Positions 51,938 to 61,989 of a stretch of 64,000 nt of DNA are shown in pieces. The position numbers and the translations under genes were made by a program. Under the pieces are notes generated by a model. The model did not search any database, had not been told where the DNA came from, and saw only the letters and a program-made list of their open reading frames with translations. The DNA is from JBKHYJ01 sp046565505 (GTDB lineage: Bacteria > Acidobacteriota > Blastocatellia > UBA7656): contig JBKHYJ010000054.1 in NCBI GenBank assembly GCA_046565505.1, positions 1 to 64,000 on the forward strand, written 5' to 3'. Within the stretch, counting starts at the first letter, position 1; each line of letters starts with the position of its first letter.

Positions 51938-53065
51938 ATGGCTCATCGAATCACCATTCGCGCTACGAGTGTGACCGTTCTGAGCATAGCTACATGTCTG
52001 GTCTTATGGACCTGGGCGGGCGCGCACGCGGCGGCGCTCGGCCCTTCGGGCGAGCAGGAGAAGCCCGTCGAGCAGGCTTACAAAAACATCCAGGTCTTGA
52101 ACGGGCTACCCGCGTCCGAGCTGGACGGGGCGATGAATTACATGTCAGCCGCGCTCGGCGTAAGCTGCGCCCACTGTCACACGAACCCCTGGGAGAGTGA
52201 CGCCAGGCCATCGAAGCTCGCCGCCCGCAGAATGATTCTGATGACGCGCAACATCAACAAAGAAAATTTCAGCGGCAACCCCGTAGTCAACTGCTACACC
52301 TGCCACAGGGGGCAAACGCAGACCGTCACCATGCCTCCGGCCGTAGAACCTGCGTGGCAGGCGCTTGAGGCGGAGCCTGCCGGCGCGAAGCCGCCAGAGA
52401 CGATGCCCGCCGCCGAGCAGGTCGTAGAGAGATACATCCGCGCGATAGGCGGTGAGGGGGCGATCAATAAACTGAAGGCGCGTGTCGCGCTCGGCACACG
52501 AACGACCGCCAATAAAATGACGCCGCCGCTCGCCGCGCCGCTGGAGGTATACCAGACGGCGGCCAACAAGCTGCTGATCATTACGGGGCGCCCGGGCGGC
52601 GTCACCTACGAAGGGTTCAACGGTACTGCCGGGTGGGTCCAGGATGCCGGCGGCCTGCGCCGGACCGCGGGCAAAGAATTAGCCGAAGAGAAGCGCGGCG
52701 CGGATTTCTTCCGCTTCTTGAAAATCAAGGAGAGCTACCCTGGGCTGCGAGTCCTCGGCAAAGAGAAGCTCGGGGGCCGCGAAGCTTATGTGGTCGGCGC
52801 GACATCGCGCGAAGGCGACCGCGAAAAGCTCTACTTCGACGCCGGGACGGGCCTGCTGATCCGCAGGTACTTGACGTTCAAGACCGCGCTCGGGTCCATC
52901 CCCGAGGTGACGGACTTCTGGGATTACAAAGAGGTAGATGGCATCAAGCTGCCGTTTACTGTGAGATGGTCGCGCCCGCCTTTCACCTCTACGGATAAGT
53001 TCGCCGACATAAAGCTCAACGTCGCCATAGATGATGCGAAGTTCGACCCGCCCGCGGCGAAGTAG
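51938..53065 (+). CDS. Two-haem cytochrome c with reaction-centre-cytochrome-like domain
   Basis: A 375-residue exported protein (signal peptide about 1-32). It has two CxxCH sites: CAHCH (residues 77-81) and CYTCH (119-123), in a segment like the photosynthetic reaction-centre cytochrome c subunit (LDGAMNYMSAALGVSCAHCH). The C-terminal 230 residues form an unrelated beta-rich domain of the outer-membrane lipoprotein-sorting type. Such two-haem proteins are frequent in non-phototrophic Acidobacteria; the electron partner is unknown. Confidence 0.88.
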   Translation: MAHRITIRATSVTVLSIATCLVLWTWAGAHAAALGPSGEQEKPVEQAYKNIQVLNGLPASELDGAMNYMSAALGVSCAHCHTNPWESDARPSKLAARRMILMTRNINKENFSGNPVVNCYTCHRGQTQTVTMPPAVEPAWQALEAEPAGAKPPETMPAAEQVVERYIRAIGGEGAINKLKARVALGTRTTANKMTPPLAAPLEVYQTAANKLLIITGRPGGVTYEGFNGTAGWVQDAGGLRRTAGKELAEEKRGADFFRFLKIKESYPGLRVLGKEKLGGREAYVVGATSREGDREKLYFDAGTGLLIRRYLTFKTALGSIPEVTDFWDYKEVDGIKLPFTVRWSRPPFTSTDKFADIKLNVAIDDAKFDPPAAK

Positions 53066-53229
53066 CCCGATGGGTTTGAAATTCGGCCCACCTGTGACAG
53101 CCCCGCCGCGCGCTGATTCCATTCGGTAACTCACCTGGACCCGCCGCGTAACCGGGCCGCCGCTCGCGACGTATAACAGAGCCTATGATGTCATAGGCTT
53201 GAAAAATCAAGAAACCGGAGGTGAGTTCA

Positions 53230-53691
53230 ATGAATTTGAGTAAGTGGAAAATGATAACCGTGATGATCGTCGTCGCGCTGTCATGCGGGTCGGCGGTGGC
53301 ACGACAGGCTGCCAGGCCACCGGAGGGCGACGGAGTTTCCGGGGGCCCTTCGCATGAAGCCGCGGGGGTGGAACGGATCACCGTCGAGGAGTTGAAGGCG
53401 AAGCTGGCGAAGAAAGAGCCCGTGGTCATAATAGACGTTCGCGGCTCCGATTATGACGCCAGCGCGACGAGGATCAAGGGCGCCATTCGCATGGCGCCCG
53501 CCGAGCTCGCATCTCATTTGAAAGATTTACCGCGCGATAAGGAGATAGTGACTTACTGCGCCTGCCCGACCGACGGGGGCGCGCTTCATGCGAGGCAGGT
53601 GTTGCTCGAAAACGGATTTAAGAATGTGCGCGCGCTCAGGGGTGGTTGGAACGCCTGGAACCAGGCGGAGGGCGCGGTCGAACCAAAATAA
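53230..53691 (+). CDS. Exported rhodanese-like protein
   Basis: A 153-residue protein from ATG 53230 (CGGAGGTG upstream). It has a signal peptide (about 1-20), then one rhodanese domain with VVIIDVRGSDYD and the active-site loop TYCACPTDGGALH carrying Cys. It may transfer sulfur or act on thiosulfate-like compounds in the periplasm. It follows the cytochrome gene by 164 bp. Confidence 0.9.
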   Translation: MNLSKWKMITVMIVVALSCGSAVARQAARPPEGDGVSGGPSHEAAGVERITVEELKAKLAKKEPVVIIDVRGSDYDASATRIKGAIRMAPAELASHLKDLPRDKEIVTYCACPTDGGALHARQVLLENGFKNVRALRGGWNAWNQAEGAVEPK

Positions 53692-53755
53692 CGCCGCGGC
53701 TCGATCAGGACCGGGGGCAGCGGGGTCGCTGCCCCTCAGACTGCCGCCCCCGCTT

Positions 53756-54433
53756 TCAAACCTGCGCGGCCCCGCGCCCGCTCGGGGCGTCGCGCGGACT
53801 CGCCTCGCCTACACCTGCCTCGTCCCTCAACAGGCGATCATGAAACCCGCTCAGAGTCAGCAGCGCGGTGATGGCCCCGGCCAGGGCCATAGCCATGTCT
53901 TTTTGCGTGTCCCAGATGTCGCCCTGGGTCCCTAAGAACGCGTCACCCGCGCTGCCCGTCGCCTGTGACACACCGAACTCGATAAGCTCATAAAACGCGC
54001 TTATCGCGAGACAGACGCTCACCACGATGAAGAAGAGAAGCTTCCCAGGTCTCAGCGGGGATTTTCTAATCAGGAACTCCCTGGCGATCATCGCGGGCAC
54101 GAACCCCTGGGCGAAATGTCCCACGCGGTCATAGTGATTGCGGCCCAGGTGAAACGTGTCTCTGACCCAATTGAACAGCGGCACCTCCGCGTAGGTGTAA
54201 TGGCCGCCGACCAGCAGAACGATCGCATGCGCCCAGATCAAGCCGTAAACCAGCGCGGTCAGCCGAAACCTCTTGTAGGTCGAGGCGAGTATGATGGCCC
54301 CGGCCATCGCGGGGAAGGTCTCCAGAAACCATGTGAACAGGTCGTGGGGCTTGATTACGGACCAGCCGAGTATGACGAGGAAGCTCAGCAGCAGCGCAAC
54401 GTCCGAGCGCCTCACCTTCGTGGTTCTTTTCAT
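53756..54433 (-). CDS. DUF2238 (YjdF-type) membrane protein
   Basis: A 225-residue protein with six hydrophobic helices. The family pattern is visible: FHLGRNHYDRVGHFAQGF and GDIWDTQKDMAMAL. Its ATG directly follows the stop of the oxidoreductase gene (TAGATG), so the two are co-transcribed and translationally coupled. Function not established. Confidence 0.9.
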   Translation of the reverse strand: MKRTTKVRRSDVALLLSFLVILGWSVIKPHDLFTWFLETFPAMAGAIILASTYKRFRLTALVYGLIWAHAIVLLVGGHYTYAEVPLFNWVRDTFHLGRNHYDRVGHFAQGFVPAMIAREFLIRKSPLRPGKLLFFIVVSVCLAISAFYELIEFGVSQATGSAGDAFLGTQGDIWDTQKDMAMALAGAITALLTLSGFHDRLLRDEAGVGEASPRDAPSGRGAAQV

Positions 54434-55675
54434 CTATGGCTTCCATTCGCCGCGCGCCACGGCCGGGATGAACGAATCCAGGTCCGCGGGCCTGAACTCT
54501 ATAACGCGCTCGCGCTCGGCGCTCATGTATGCGGTCATGAGGAGTTCCGTCACTTCGAGGCCGTCGTAGAAGCTCTCTTCGGGCTGGCGGCCTTCGAGGA
54601 AGCATTGGACGAAGTAACGGTTCTCGGCCTCGTACCCATACTCCGCGGCCTCGTCGGCCACGACTGGCATCAAGCCCTGCTCGGCGTTCTGCTTTTCCAC
54701 GAGGTCTTCGCCCGCCTCGCCCCTGACCCTGCGGCTGAAGAAAAGCTTCGGCCCGCTGTCGAGCGAGTTGATCGAGAAAGAATATTCGGGCCCGAGCAAT
54801 TCCATGCTCAGCCTCAAGCCCGCGCCCACAAAGCTCCATGAAGTCGTCGCTTCAACGATCAACCGCTGCCCGCCCTCGTCCACGTAATCTATCGTCGCGC
54901 GCGCGAAGTCCTCCGATGGCCTGTCGCCGTAATCGACTTCGGCGCCCATCGTCTCGCGCAGCAACCGCGCGTATTCCGGGCGGCCCCATTTCAGGGACGC
55001 GACCTGCGCGGATACCTTCGCGGGCCGCAGGCTTCCGCGCGGCGCGCCGGGGGCCGTCAGCAAGTACCGCCCCACCTCTATGCTGTGACACATCATGTCG
55101 TTAAGCACGCCGCCGCCCTGCAACTCGCCCCGCCAGAACCAGGGCATGTGAGGGCCGCTGTGTTCCTCGGCGGCCCGTGCGAGAAATGGGCGGCCGGTGA
55201 GCGCCGCGCCCCTCGACCATACTATGCTCTTGCCGCGCGTCACGCCCGGCGTGAATAACTGGTTTTCGAGGTAGCCATGAAGCAGCCCGGCTTGCTCGAC
55301 CAGCTCGACCATGCGCTTTGCCTCGGCGACGTTGCGTGCCAGCGGCTTCTCGCAGCAGATTCCCTTGAGCGAGCCTTTACCCGATTCCAGGGCGCGCGCT
55401 ACCTGCTCCATGCACTCGACGCGCATGTGGTTCGGGCCGCACAGCCAGATGCAGTCGATGTCAGGCGAGGCGACCATCTCCTCTATGGAATTGAATGCGC
55501 GGGCGTCGCCCACCCGTAAGCCGCGGGCGAGCGCTGCGGCCTCTTCGGCGTGCCGGGGCGTGGGGCTCCATACGCCGCGCACGTCGGCGTCCCGCACGCC
55601 GACCCATGACCTGATGTGAAACCGCGCGACGAAACCGCTCCCGATAAATCCGACTCCCAGCCGCTTCGTGTCCAT
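54434..55675 (-). CDS. Gfo/Idh/MocA family oxidoreductase
   Basis: A 413-residue protein from ATG 55675 (AAAGGAGG upstream). It has an N-terminal Rossmann fold (LGVGFIGSGFVARFHI), the EKPLARNVAEAKRMV motif with the catalytic Lys, and GGVLNDMMCHSIEVGRYLL in the C-terminal domain. It oxidises or isomerises a sugar-like substrate with NAD(P). No sugar pathway is nearby to name it. Confidence 0.92.
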   Translation of the reverse strand: MDTKRLGVGFIGSGFVARFHIRSWVGVRDADVRGVWSPTPRHAEEAAALARGLRVGDARAFNSIEEMVASPDIDCIWLCGPNHMRVECMEQVARALESGKGSLKGICCEKPLARNVAEAKRMVELVEQAGLLHGYLENQLFTPGVTRGKSIVWSRGAALTGRPFLARAAEEHSGPHMPWFWRGELQGGGVLNDMMCHSIEVGRYLLTAPGAPRGSLRPAKVSAQVASLKWGRPEYARLLRETMGAEVDYGDRPSEDFARATIDYVDEGGQRLIVEATTSWSFVGAGLRLSMELLGPEYSFSINSLDSGPKLFFSRRVRGEAGEDLVEKQNAEQGLMPVVADEAAEYGYEAENRYFVQCFLEGRQPEESFYDGLEVTELLMTAYMSAERERVIEFRPADLDSFIPAVARGEWKP

Positions 55676-55721
55676 GAATTGGGCTGCCTCCTTTGAATTG
55701 AAATCATCGCCGCCGCGCATT

Positions 55722-57887
55722 TCACCTGCGCTGGAATTCCGCCGTGGCGAACAGCAGGCCGATTACTTGAATGACGCGGCGGCGCGCCGCATCCGGCTCA
55801 GCCATCGCGCCGGCCCCGGCCGTAGTTATGCGGGGCGGCCCCGCCGGCTGCTTCCCGAGCGCGTCAAGGATGGCGAGGCGACTGTCGGCCGACAGCTCCG
55901 TGTGGACTACGAGCGCCGCGAGCCGGTCCGTCACCCCCTCGCGGTCCGCGACCCTCTCGGGTGAGATCAATCGTGCGGGGTCATATCCCGTGCCCGCAAT
56001 TTGATCGCTCGCGAAAGCGGCGGCGAAATTAATCCTGTTGAAGAAGACGCCCGCGTTCACCCATGCGGCCGAGCGCTCGCCGTAGCCCGTCGGGAAGGCG
56101 TACTGATAGAGCGGCTCGCCCATCTTGCGCAGCCACTCGTGCAGCGCGGGCGCGCCGTTCGTATCCCCGTCAACAGCGCGGATGGCCGACGCCGCGAGTT
56201 CGAGCGGGGACTTCACCTTGGATCGGAAAGCCGACTGAGAATAAAACTCGGGCGAGGTGAGTATCGTGCGTAATACTTCACGGATGTCGCCGCCCGTCTT
56301 CAAAAAGACCTGCGCGGCCCGCTCTACGACCTGCGCCGGAGGGTCGTCGGATACGAACCGCTGGCACAGCTTCCCGGATATGAACCGCGCGGTCGAAGGG
56401 TGGCGCGAGAGAATCTCTATCACGCGCTCGCCGTCGCTGATGCCGCCGCCCGCGGGGATGCTAACGCCCAGGACGGTCTTGCCGCCCGCGTCGTGCATCC
56501 AAGGGCGGAACACGAATCCGCCGCCCTGGAACGGGCGATCAATAGTCCACCCCGTGAGGCACCGCGCCACCTCCTGCACGTCCTTCTGAGTGTAGCCGCC
56601 TTCCACGCCGAGCGTGTGCAGCTCCATCAACTCGCGCGCGTAGTTTTCGTTGATGCCCCGCTTCCGAGCCGGCGCGGCCTGCCGCGGGTCGGGCGATGGG
56701 GGGGCGGGGCCATCAGGCTTCGGCCCCGTCTGTCTCGCCTGCGCGGGAGGCGTTGTCGCGGGATCGGCTCCCGGAGCCGGTTTCGCGGCTTCCTTAGGCT
56801 GGCCGGGCGGGCGCGGCGGCGCAGGCGGGCGCGGCTCTTTAGCCTCGGGCGCTGCCGAAAGCCAGTTGTCGAGGTAGAAAAGCATCGCGGGGCTCTGCGC
56901 CGTGGCGAGCAGCAGGTCGCGGAATTTCCCCAGCGCGTGCGGCCTTATCACGTCGCGCTCGTAGCCCGCCACTAGCCACTGGTCGGCCTCTTTCTGCGCG
57001 AAGACGTTGAAGTGGTTGAACCAGAAATCCGTCATCACCTCCTGCAACTGTCGGTTGCTCGACACGGCGCGTACTAGCTTCTGCTGTACCATCTCGCCGA
57101 GCACCTGCTGCGGCCGGCCGAAGACCGGGGCGGGGTTCTTTTCGCTGGCACGCTGGTCGGCCACCTGCGGCGGCGGGTAAAACTGGTATAGCTCGGACGA
57201 AGTCATCTGCTGCGTGGGGAGGACGGCCAGCCTCTTCTCTAATTCCGAATCGTCGAGGCCCTCGGGGTGCAACTGCTCTTCGAGTAACTTGTCGGGCCCC
57301 ATCCTGCGCACGCGCTCAACGTCGCCAGGCCGCGGGCCGAACGTGATGCGGTTGAGCAGGTGCAGAGCCTTCTGCTCTTCCGTGAGCTGCGCCACGCGCC
57401 CTTTAATCGCCGCGCGCGGGGAGGCGATCAGCCGCTCATCGCCCGCTAAGTCAAGTGGCTTTGCCCCCGCCGCCTCCATGCGGACGCGAGGCGGTATGTT
57501 TATCAGGACGAAAGGCGGCCCGAGCGGGACCGGCAACCGTGCATCGACGCCCGCGAGCCTGCCTTTCTGCTCGTCGTCGAGGTGCGCGGAAAGCTCGTCG
57601 CGGATGGCATTCTGCTCTCGCTGAACTTCCGACGCCAGCCCCGGCGCGTAGGGGCTCGCCTGCGCACGGCGGCGCAGCTCGGTGATCCTGGGCTCGTGCT
57701 TGAAGAGTATCTGCCGGAACTCTGCGACCTGCCGCTCGTTCAGCTTCAGGGCGTCGCGGACCCTGTTGGCGAACTGCTCGAATGGCTGCGCCGCCTGCTG
57801 CCGTGCATAGCCGGCCGTCGGAGTAATGGAAGCGAGTAAAACTGAGAGGAGCGTGGCGAGCGCCGGCAAACGAGAGCTTAATCGCAT
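55722..57887 (-). CDS. DUF1800 family exported protein
   Basis: A 721-residue protein from ATG 57887 (GGAGG upstream, signal peptide about 1-28). The first 100 residues form charged helices. The DUF1800 domain starts near ALHLLNRITFGPRPGDVERV and continues with NYARELMELHTLG and CLTGWTID. It is interrupted by a Pro/Ala-rich insert of about 60 residues (near 360-420). DUF1800 proteins usually sit beside DUF1501 genes, absent here. Function unknown; cell-surface location likely. Confidence 0.9.
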   Translation of the reverse strand: MRLSSRLPALATLLSVLLASITPTAGYARQQAAQPFEQFANRVRDALKLNERQVAEFRQILFKHEPRITELRRRAQASPYAPGLASEVQREQNAIRDELSAHLDDEQKGRLAGVDARLPVPLGPPFVLINIPPRVRMEAAGAKPLDLAGDERLIASPRAAIKGRVAQLTEEQKALHLLNRITFGPRPGDVERVRRMGPDKLLEEQLHPEGLDDSELEKRLAVLPTQQMTSSELYQFYPPPQVADQRASEKNPAPVFGRPQQVLGEMVQQKLVRAVSSNRQLQEVMTDFWFNHFNVFAQKEADQWLVAGYERDVIRPHALGKFRDLLLATAQSPAMLFYLDNWLSAAPEAKEPRPPAPPRPPGQPKEAAKPAPGADPATTPPAQARQTGPKPDGPAPPSPDPRQAAPARKRGINENYARELMELHTLGVEGGYTQKDVQEVARCLTGWTIDRPFQGGGFVFRPWMHDAGGKTVLGVSIPAGGGISDGERVIEILSRHPSTARFISGKLCQRFVSDDPPAQVVERAAQVFLKTGGDIREVLRTILTSPEFYSQSAFRSKVKSPLELAASAIRAVDGDTNGAPALHEWLRKMGEPLYQYAFPTGYGERSAAWVNAGVFFNRINFAAAFASDQIAGTGYDPARLISPERVADREGVTDRLAALVVHTELSADSRLAILDALGKQPAGPPRITTAGAGAMAEPDAARRRVIQVIGLLFATAEFQRR

Positions 57888-57976
57888 AGAGCCTCCGGTC
57901 CAACAGATAATACCCAATGATTAAAGCGCCCTCAACCGGCAGGGGGTTCCAGATTCTTCGGATCGAATTACGCGCG

Positions 57977-58696
57977 CTACCCCCCGAGGTAAGCCGCGCG
58001 CACCCGCTCGTCGTTGAGCAGCTCATCGCCCGCGCCTTCGAGCACGACCCGCCCGTTTTCCAGCACGTAAGCGCGATCCGCCAGCTTGAGGCTTTGCTGG
58101 ACGTTCTGCTCGACCAGCAGAATCGTGATGCCTTCGCGGTTGATGCTCTGGATTATTTCAAACATCTCTTTCACTACGATGGGCGCGAGCCCCAGGCTCG
58201 GCTCATCGAGTATGATGAGCCTGGGGCGGGACATCAGCCCGCGCCCTATCGCGACCATCTGCTGTTCGCCGCCCGAGAGCGTGCCGGCCATCTGCCGCTC
58301 GCGCTCCTTGACGCGGGGGAAGAGCGCGAAGACTTTATCGAACGACTCGGAACGCGCGCGGCGGGCTTCGCGGGTCACGGCCCCGAGCTCCAGATTCTCT
58401 CGCACGCTCATCAGCGGGAACAGCCTACGGCCTTCGGGCACATGCGCGATGCCTCGCGCCGCGACTTCGTGTGGCGCGAGCCGCTCCGTGCGCTCGCCGT
58501 CGAAACTTATATGGCCGCCCGTCGCGGTGACCACGCCCGAAATCGTTTTCAGCGTCGTGGTCTTGCCGGCCCCGTTGGCCCCGACTAGAGTCGCTATCTC
58601 GCCTTCGCGCACGAACAGGCTCACGCCCCATAAGACCTGCGCGTCGCCGTAGCGGGCCGTCACGTCTTTCAGTTCGAGCAGCGGTTTACCCTTCAC
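57977..58696 (-). CDS. LivF-type ABC transporter ATPase
   Basis: A 239-residue ATPase with Walker A GANGAGKTT, signature LSGGEQQM and Walker B LIILDEPSLGLAP. The LivF pattern is clear (RGIAHVPEGRRLFPLMSVREN). LivF normally works with LivG, LivH, LivM and a binding protein for branched amino acids, but none is adjacent here; they may be elsewhere in the genome. Confidence 0.92.
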   Translation of the reverse strand: MKGKPLLELKDVTARYGDAQVLWGVSLFVREGEIATLVGANGAGKTTTLKTISGVVTATGGHISFDGERTERLAPHEVAARGIAHVPEGRRLFPLMSVRENLELGAVTREARRARSESFDKVFALFPRVKERERQMAGTLSGGEQQMVAIGRGLMSRPRLIILDEPSLGLAPIVVKEMFEIIQSINREGITILLVEQNVQQSLKLADRAYVLENGRVVLEGAGDELLNDERVRAAYLGG

Positions 58697-58843
58697 GTCG
58701 GCCTCATCTCCAACTGATCTCTAAATCAAGCCGCCGCGGCGACCGTTCGCCCCGGGCGCGCTGTGAATATAAGACTATCGCCGTAACGAAACAAGCCCGC
58801 CCGCCGTATCGGACTGTGACCGAGCCCGCGTCGGGGTCGTTTG

Positions 58844-58870
58844 TTGACAGCGCACGCGGGGTGTTAAAAT
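58844..58870 (+). promoter_or_regulatory. Candidate promoter for the small Cys/His protein and TonB receptor
   Basis: TTGACA (58844-58849), a short 15-bp spacer, and TAAAAT (58865-58870). The -35 is consensus but the spacing is tight. It precedes the 58931 gene by 60 bp. Confidence 0.45.
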
Positions 58871-58930
58871 GTGGCTTAGCATTCCGCCCGAAAGAGTGTC
58901 TATTTGAGAGTGCGCAGCAAACTCAGAGTG

Positions 58931-59281
58931 ATGGGCAGCAAAAGGTCGCGTGCGAAGACGCTCGCGCTGCTTTGCCTGATGGCGCACGCGCTGTTCGTCT
59001 GCTTCACGCACTTCCATGACGCGGGTCAGCCGACGCGCGGCCCCGGGTCGGCAAGCGTCCATGCGAGCAGTAACAGCGACCCGCACGGCGGGCCAGGCTC
59101 GGCGGGCGACTCGCATTGTCTTTCGTGCCGTTTGCAGCGCAATTTCGTTTCCGACGTTCAGGCCGGCTCCGTAATAGTAGAACCCACCCCGGAGCCTTTA
59201 AGCCGCGAAATATCCCTGTCGTCGCCTCATTCGCGGGGGCTTTCTCTCCTCATCTCCAGCCGCGCGCCGCCTCTCGCGTAG
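58931..59281 (+). CDS. Small exported His/Cys-containing protein
   Basis: A 116-residue protein (an earlier in-frame TTG at 58904 is possible). It has a hydrophobic N-terminal helix (about 11-25, LALLCLMAHALFVCFTHF), a His/Ser/Gly-rich middle with HFHDAG, and the motif SHCLSCRLQRNF. This resembles the DUF2946-like proteins often placed before TonB receptors for metals. It may bind copper or another metal. The TonB receptor starts 208 bp downstream. Confidence 0.6.
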   Translation: MGSKRSRAKTLALLCLMAHALFVCFTHFHDAGQPTRGPGSASVHASSNSDPHGGPGSAGDSHCLSCRLQRNFVSDVQAGSVIVEPTPEPLSREISLSSPHSRGLSLLISSRAPPLA

Positions 59282-59489
59282 CCGTAAATCCACTGGCGCT
59301 AATCGCTCGAAATGCCCCGTCCAGTATCATGCTGATCCATAACCCTCAGCATGGACGCGGGCATGCCGCAGCCGGTAATTCACAGCGATTCCGTTCGACC
59401 TTTACCTTATTGGCCCGGCCTTTTTCTACCGCGAGCCTTTGACAGCCACCGGGCAGGTAACCTGTCGGACGAGATACGGAGAGGCACAT

Positions 59490-61928
59490 ATGATGAGAAA
59501 CCTTCTTGTAATTATACTTATTCTCGCCACCTTCGCGGGCGCCGCCGCTTCCACGCTTGCCGCGGCGGGCGGGGCTTTGCAGTCCACGACGGGCGCCGTG
59601 CAGGGGCAGGTCAGTGACCCATCGGGGGCGGCGGTGACGGGCGCTAATGTCGAGCTGCTGAACTCGATCACAAACTACAAGGTCACGACGCAGACGGACG
59701 AGGCGGGCGTCTTTAAGTTCTACAACATTCCGTTCAACACTTATAAGGTCACGGTCGATGCGGCCGGGTTCCAGGCCACGCAGCAGACGGTCGATGTCCA
59801 CTCGGCCGTCCCCGCGCAGATGACTTTTCAGCTCACGGTCGCGGCGGTCACAGAACAGGTGAGCGTGTCCGGCAACGACACTCACATGGTCGAGGCCGAC
59901 CGCGTCGCCGCCGACACTGACGTCAACGTGCCCATGCTTTCCAAGATGCTCGGGCCCGCCCCGTCGCGCGGGCTTCAGAAGATAGTCGAGTCCGTGCCGG
60001 GCGTGGCCTCCGACGACAATGGCCGGTTCCACCCCCGCGGCTCAGAGTCGGGCATCCAGACTGTCATAAACGGCATACCTGTGACCGAAAATCTGTCCGC
60101 GATATTCTCGACTTCTTTCGACCCGCGAAGCGTCTCGCACGTGGACGTGTTGACCGGAGGCATCCCGGCGGAGTTCGGAGATAAGCTGGGCGCGGTCGTA
60201 AATCTCAACACGAAGTCTGGGCTCGATATGCCGATCTCGGGAGAGATTTCGGGCAACGTAGGCAGTTTCTCGACGGGCGATGGGTCGGCCAGCTTCGGCG
60301 GGCATGCGAAGAAGTTCGGCTGGTTTACGGCCTTCACCGGCTCGACCACGCACCGCTACCTCGACCCTCCTACGATAGAGAACTTCCATAACAACGGGCG
60401 CTCGGCGAATAACCTCACGACGTTCGATTACAACCCGACCGCCGGCGACCTTCTCAGGCTGACGATGATTTTCGGCGGCGCGACCTTTCAGGTCCCCAAC
60501 CGCCTGGACCAGGAAATCGCGGGCCAGGACCAGCGCCAGCGGCAGCGGAGCAACTACGAATTCATATCCTGGCAGCACATCTTCTCGCAAACAATCGTCG
60601 CGAACCTCTCGCTTTTCCACCGCTCTTCGACGGCGGAGCTGACCTCGAACGCGATATCGACGCCCGTCGTCGCGTTCCAAGACAGGAGGCTCACTAACAA
60701 TGGCGGGATCGGCTCCGTCTCTTACGCCGCGCACGGGCACACGTTCAAGGCGGGGCTCCAGTACACGCGCACGCCCATTCGCGAAGCCTTCACCTTTTAC
60801 CCGACCGACCCCGCCTCGTTCGAGCCCATCACGGACGAAGACGGGAGCGTATTCCCGAATCCTGTGCTGGCCTTCTCCGCGACGAACCCGTTCTCATTCG
60901 TCGGCCGCCGCACCGGCCGCACGTGGTCAACGTTCATTCAAGACAGGTTCTCGCCGGTGAAGAACCTGACCGTTGACCTCGGCCTGCGTTTCGACGATTA
61001 CAGGCTGCTCATACATGAGCATGGGTTCAGCCCGAGGGTGGGCCTCGCTTACCTGTTGCCGAAGTCACAGACCGTCATAAGGGTCTCTTACAACCGGCTG
61101 TTCCAGCCGCCGCCTGCGGAGAACCTGCTGCTCGCCAGCTCGCCCGAGGCGGCGCGATTGTCGCCCCTCGCGGTGACGACGGGGCAGTCGGGCGTTAAGC
61201 CGATCCTGCCCGACAAAGAGCATGTGTTTGAAGCGGGCGTGCAGCAGCAGTTGACGAAGTACGCGCGGCTGACAATCTCGGCGTACAACAAGCAGATAAG
61301 AAATTTTTCCGACAAAGACCAGTTCTTTGACACGGGCGTGATCTTCCCGATCTCCATTTTCGCCGGCCGCGTCAACGGCGTCGAGGCGCGGCTGGATACG
61401 GCCGACTGGCGCGGGCTTTCGGCTTACGTAAGCTACGCCAACTCGCGCGCGTTCGGGATAACGCCGATCAACGGCGGCCTGTTTTTAGGCGAATCCGTGG
61501 AGAGCCTGAATAATCCGGGGCTACGCTTCCCGAACGATCATGACCAGCGAAACTCGGGCCAGTTCCAGGTGAGCTACACGCACAAGAGGAGCGGGTGGTG
61601 GGCCTCGTTCGGCGGCCGCTACGACTCGGGCGTGCCTGCGGAAGTGGAGCCGGGCACGACGCGCGAGCAATTCGCGCAAGAAGGGTTCGACCCGCGGCTG
61701 TTCGACCTCGTAGATTTCGAGCGCGGCCGAATCAAGCCTCGTACGCTTTACAACTTCTCGACGGGCATAGACCTGAAGCAGACCGAGCGCGTATCCGTTT
61801 CGGCCGCGCTCGACGTGCAGAACCTGACAGACCGGCTGTTCGTCTACAACTTTGAGAGCGTCTTTTCGGGCACACACATCGGCCCGCCGCGGCAGTGGGC
61901 CGGGCGGCTCACGCTGAGGTTCAAGTAG
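59490..61928 (+). CDS. TonB-dependent receptor with carboxypeptidase-regulatory domain
   Basis: An 812-residue protein from ATG 59490 (GAGAGG upstream). It has a signal peptide (about 1-23), a CarboxypepD_reg domain (GAVQGQVSDPSGAAVTGANV), a plug (LQKIVESVPGVASDDNGRF, GGIPAEFGDKLGAVVNLNTK) and a large barrel ending in WAGRLTLRFK. Ligand unknown. It probably shares a transcript with the preceding small protein and ends at a strong terminator. Confidence 0.93.
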   Translation: MMRNLLVIILILATFAGAAASTLAAAGGALQSTTGAVQGQVSDPSGAAVTGANVELLNSITNYKVTTQTDEAGVFKFYNIPFNTYKVTVDAAGFQATQQTVDVHSAVPAQMTFQLTVAAVTEQVSVSGNDTHMVEADRVAADTDVNVPMLSKMLGPAPSRGLQKIVESVPGVASDDNGRFHPRGSESGIQTVINGIPVTENLSAIFSTSFDPRSVSHVDVLTGGIPAEFGDKLGAVVNLNTKSGLDMPISGEISGNVGSFSTGDGSASFGGHAKKFGWFTAFTGSTTHRYLDPPTIENFHNNGRSANNLTTFDYNPTAGDLLRLTMIFGGATFQVPNRLDQEIAGQDQRQRQRSNYEFISWQHIFSQTIVANLSLFHRSSTAELTSNAISTPVVAFQDRRLTNNGGIGSVSYAAHGHTFKAGLQYTRTPIREAFTFYPTDPASFEPITDEDGSVFPNPVLAFSATNPFSFVGRRTGRTWSTFIQDRFSPVKNLTVDLGLRFDDYRLLIHEHGFSPRVGLAYLLPKSQTVIRVSYNRLFQPPPAENLLLASSPEAARLSPLAVTTGQSGVKPILPDKEHVFEAGVQQQLTKYARLTISAYNKQIRNFSDKDQFFDTGVIFPISIFAGRVNGVEARLDTADWRGLSAYVSYANSRAFGITPINGGLFLGESVESLNNPGLRFPNDHDQRNSGQFQVSYTHKRSGWWASFGGRYDSGVPAEVEPGTTREQFAQEGFDPRLFDLVDFERGRIKPRTLYNFSTGIDLKQTERVSVSAALDVQNLTDRLFVYNFESVFSGTHIGPPRQWAGRLTLRFK

Positions 61929-61956
61929 GGCAGCCCGCAGAGAATAATCACAGACG

Positions 61957-61989
61957 CGCGCCGCGAGTGTTCGCGGCGCGCTTTTTTTA
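61957..61989 (+). terminator. Rho-independent terminator
   Basis: A perfect 11-bp G+C stem (GCGCGCCGCGA 61957-61967 with TCGCGGCGCGC 61972-61982) with a 4-nt loop and seven T residues. It ends the TonB receptor gene. Confidence 0.95.
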
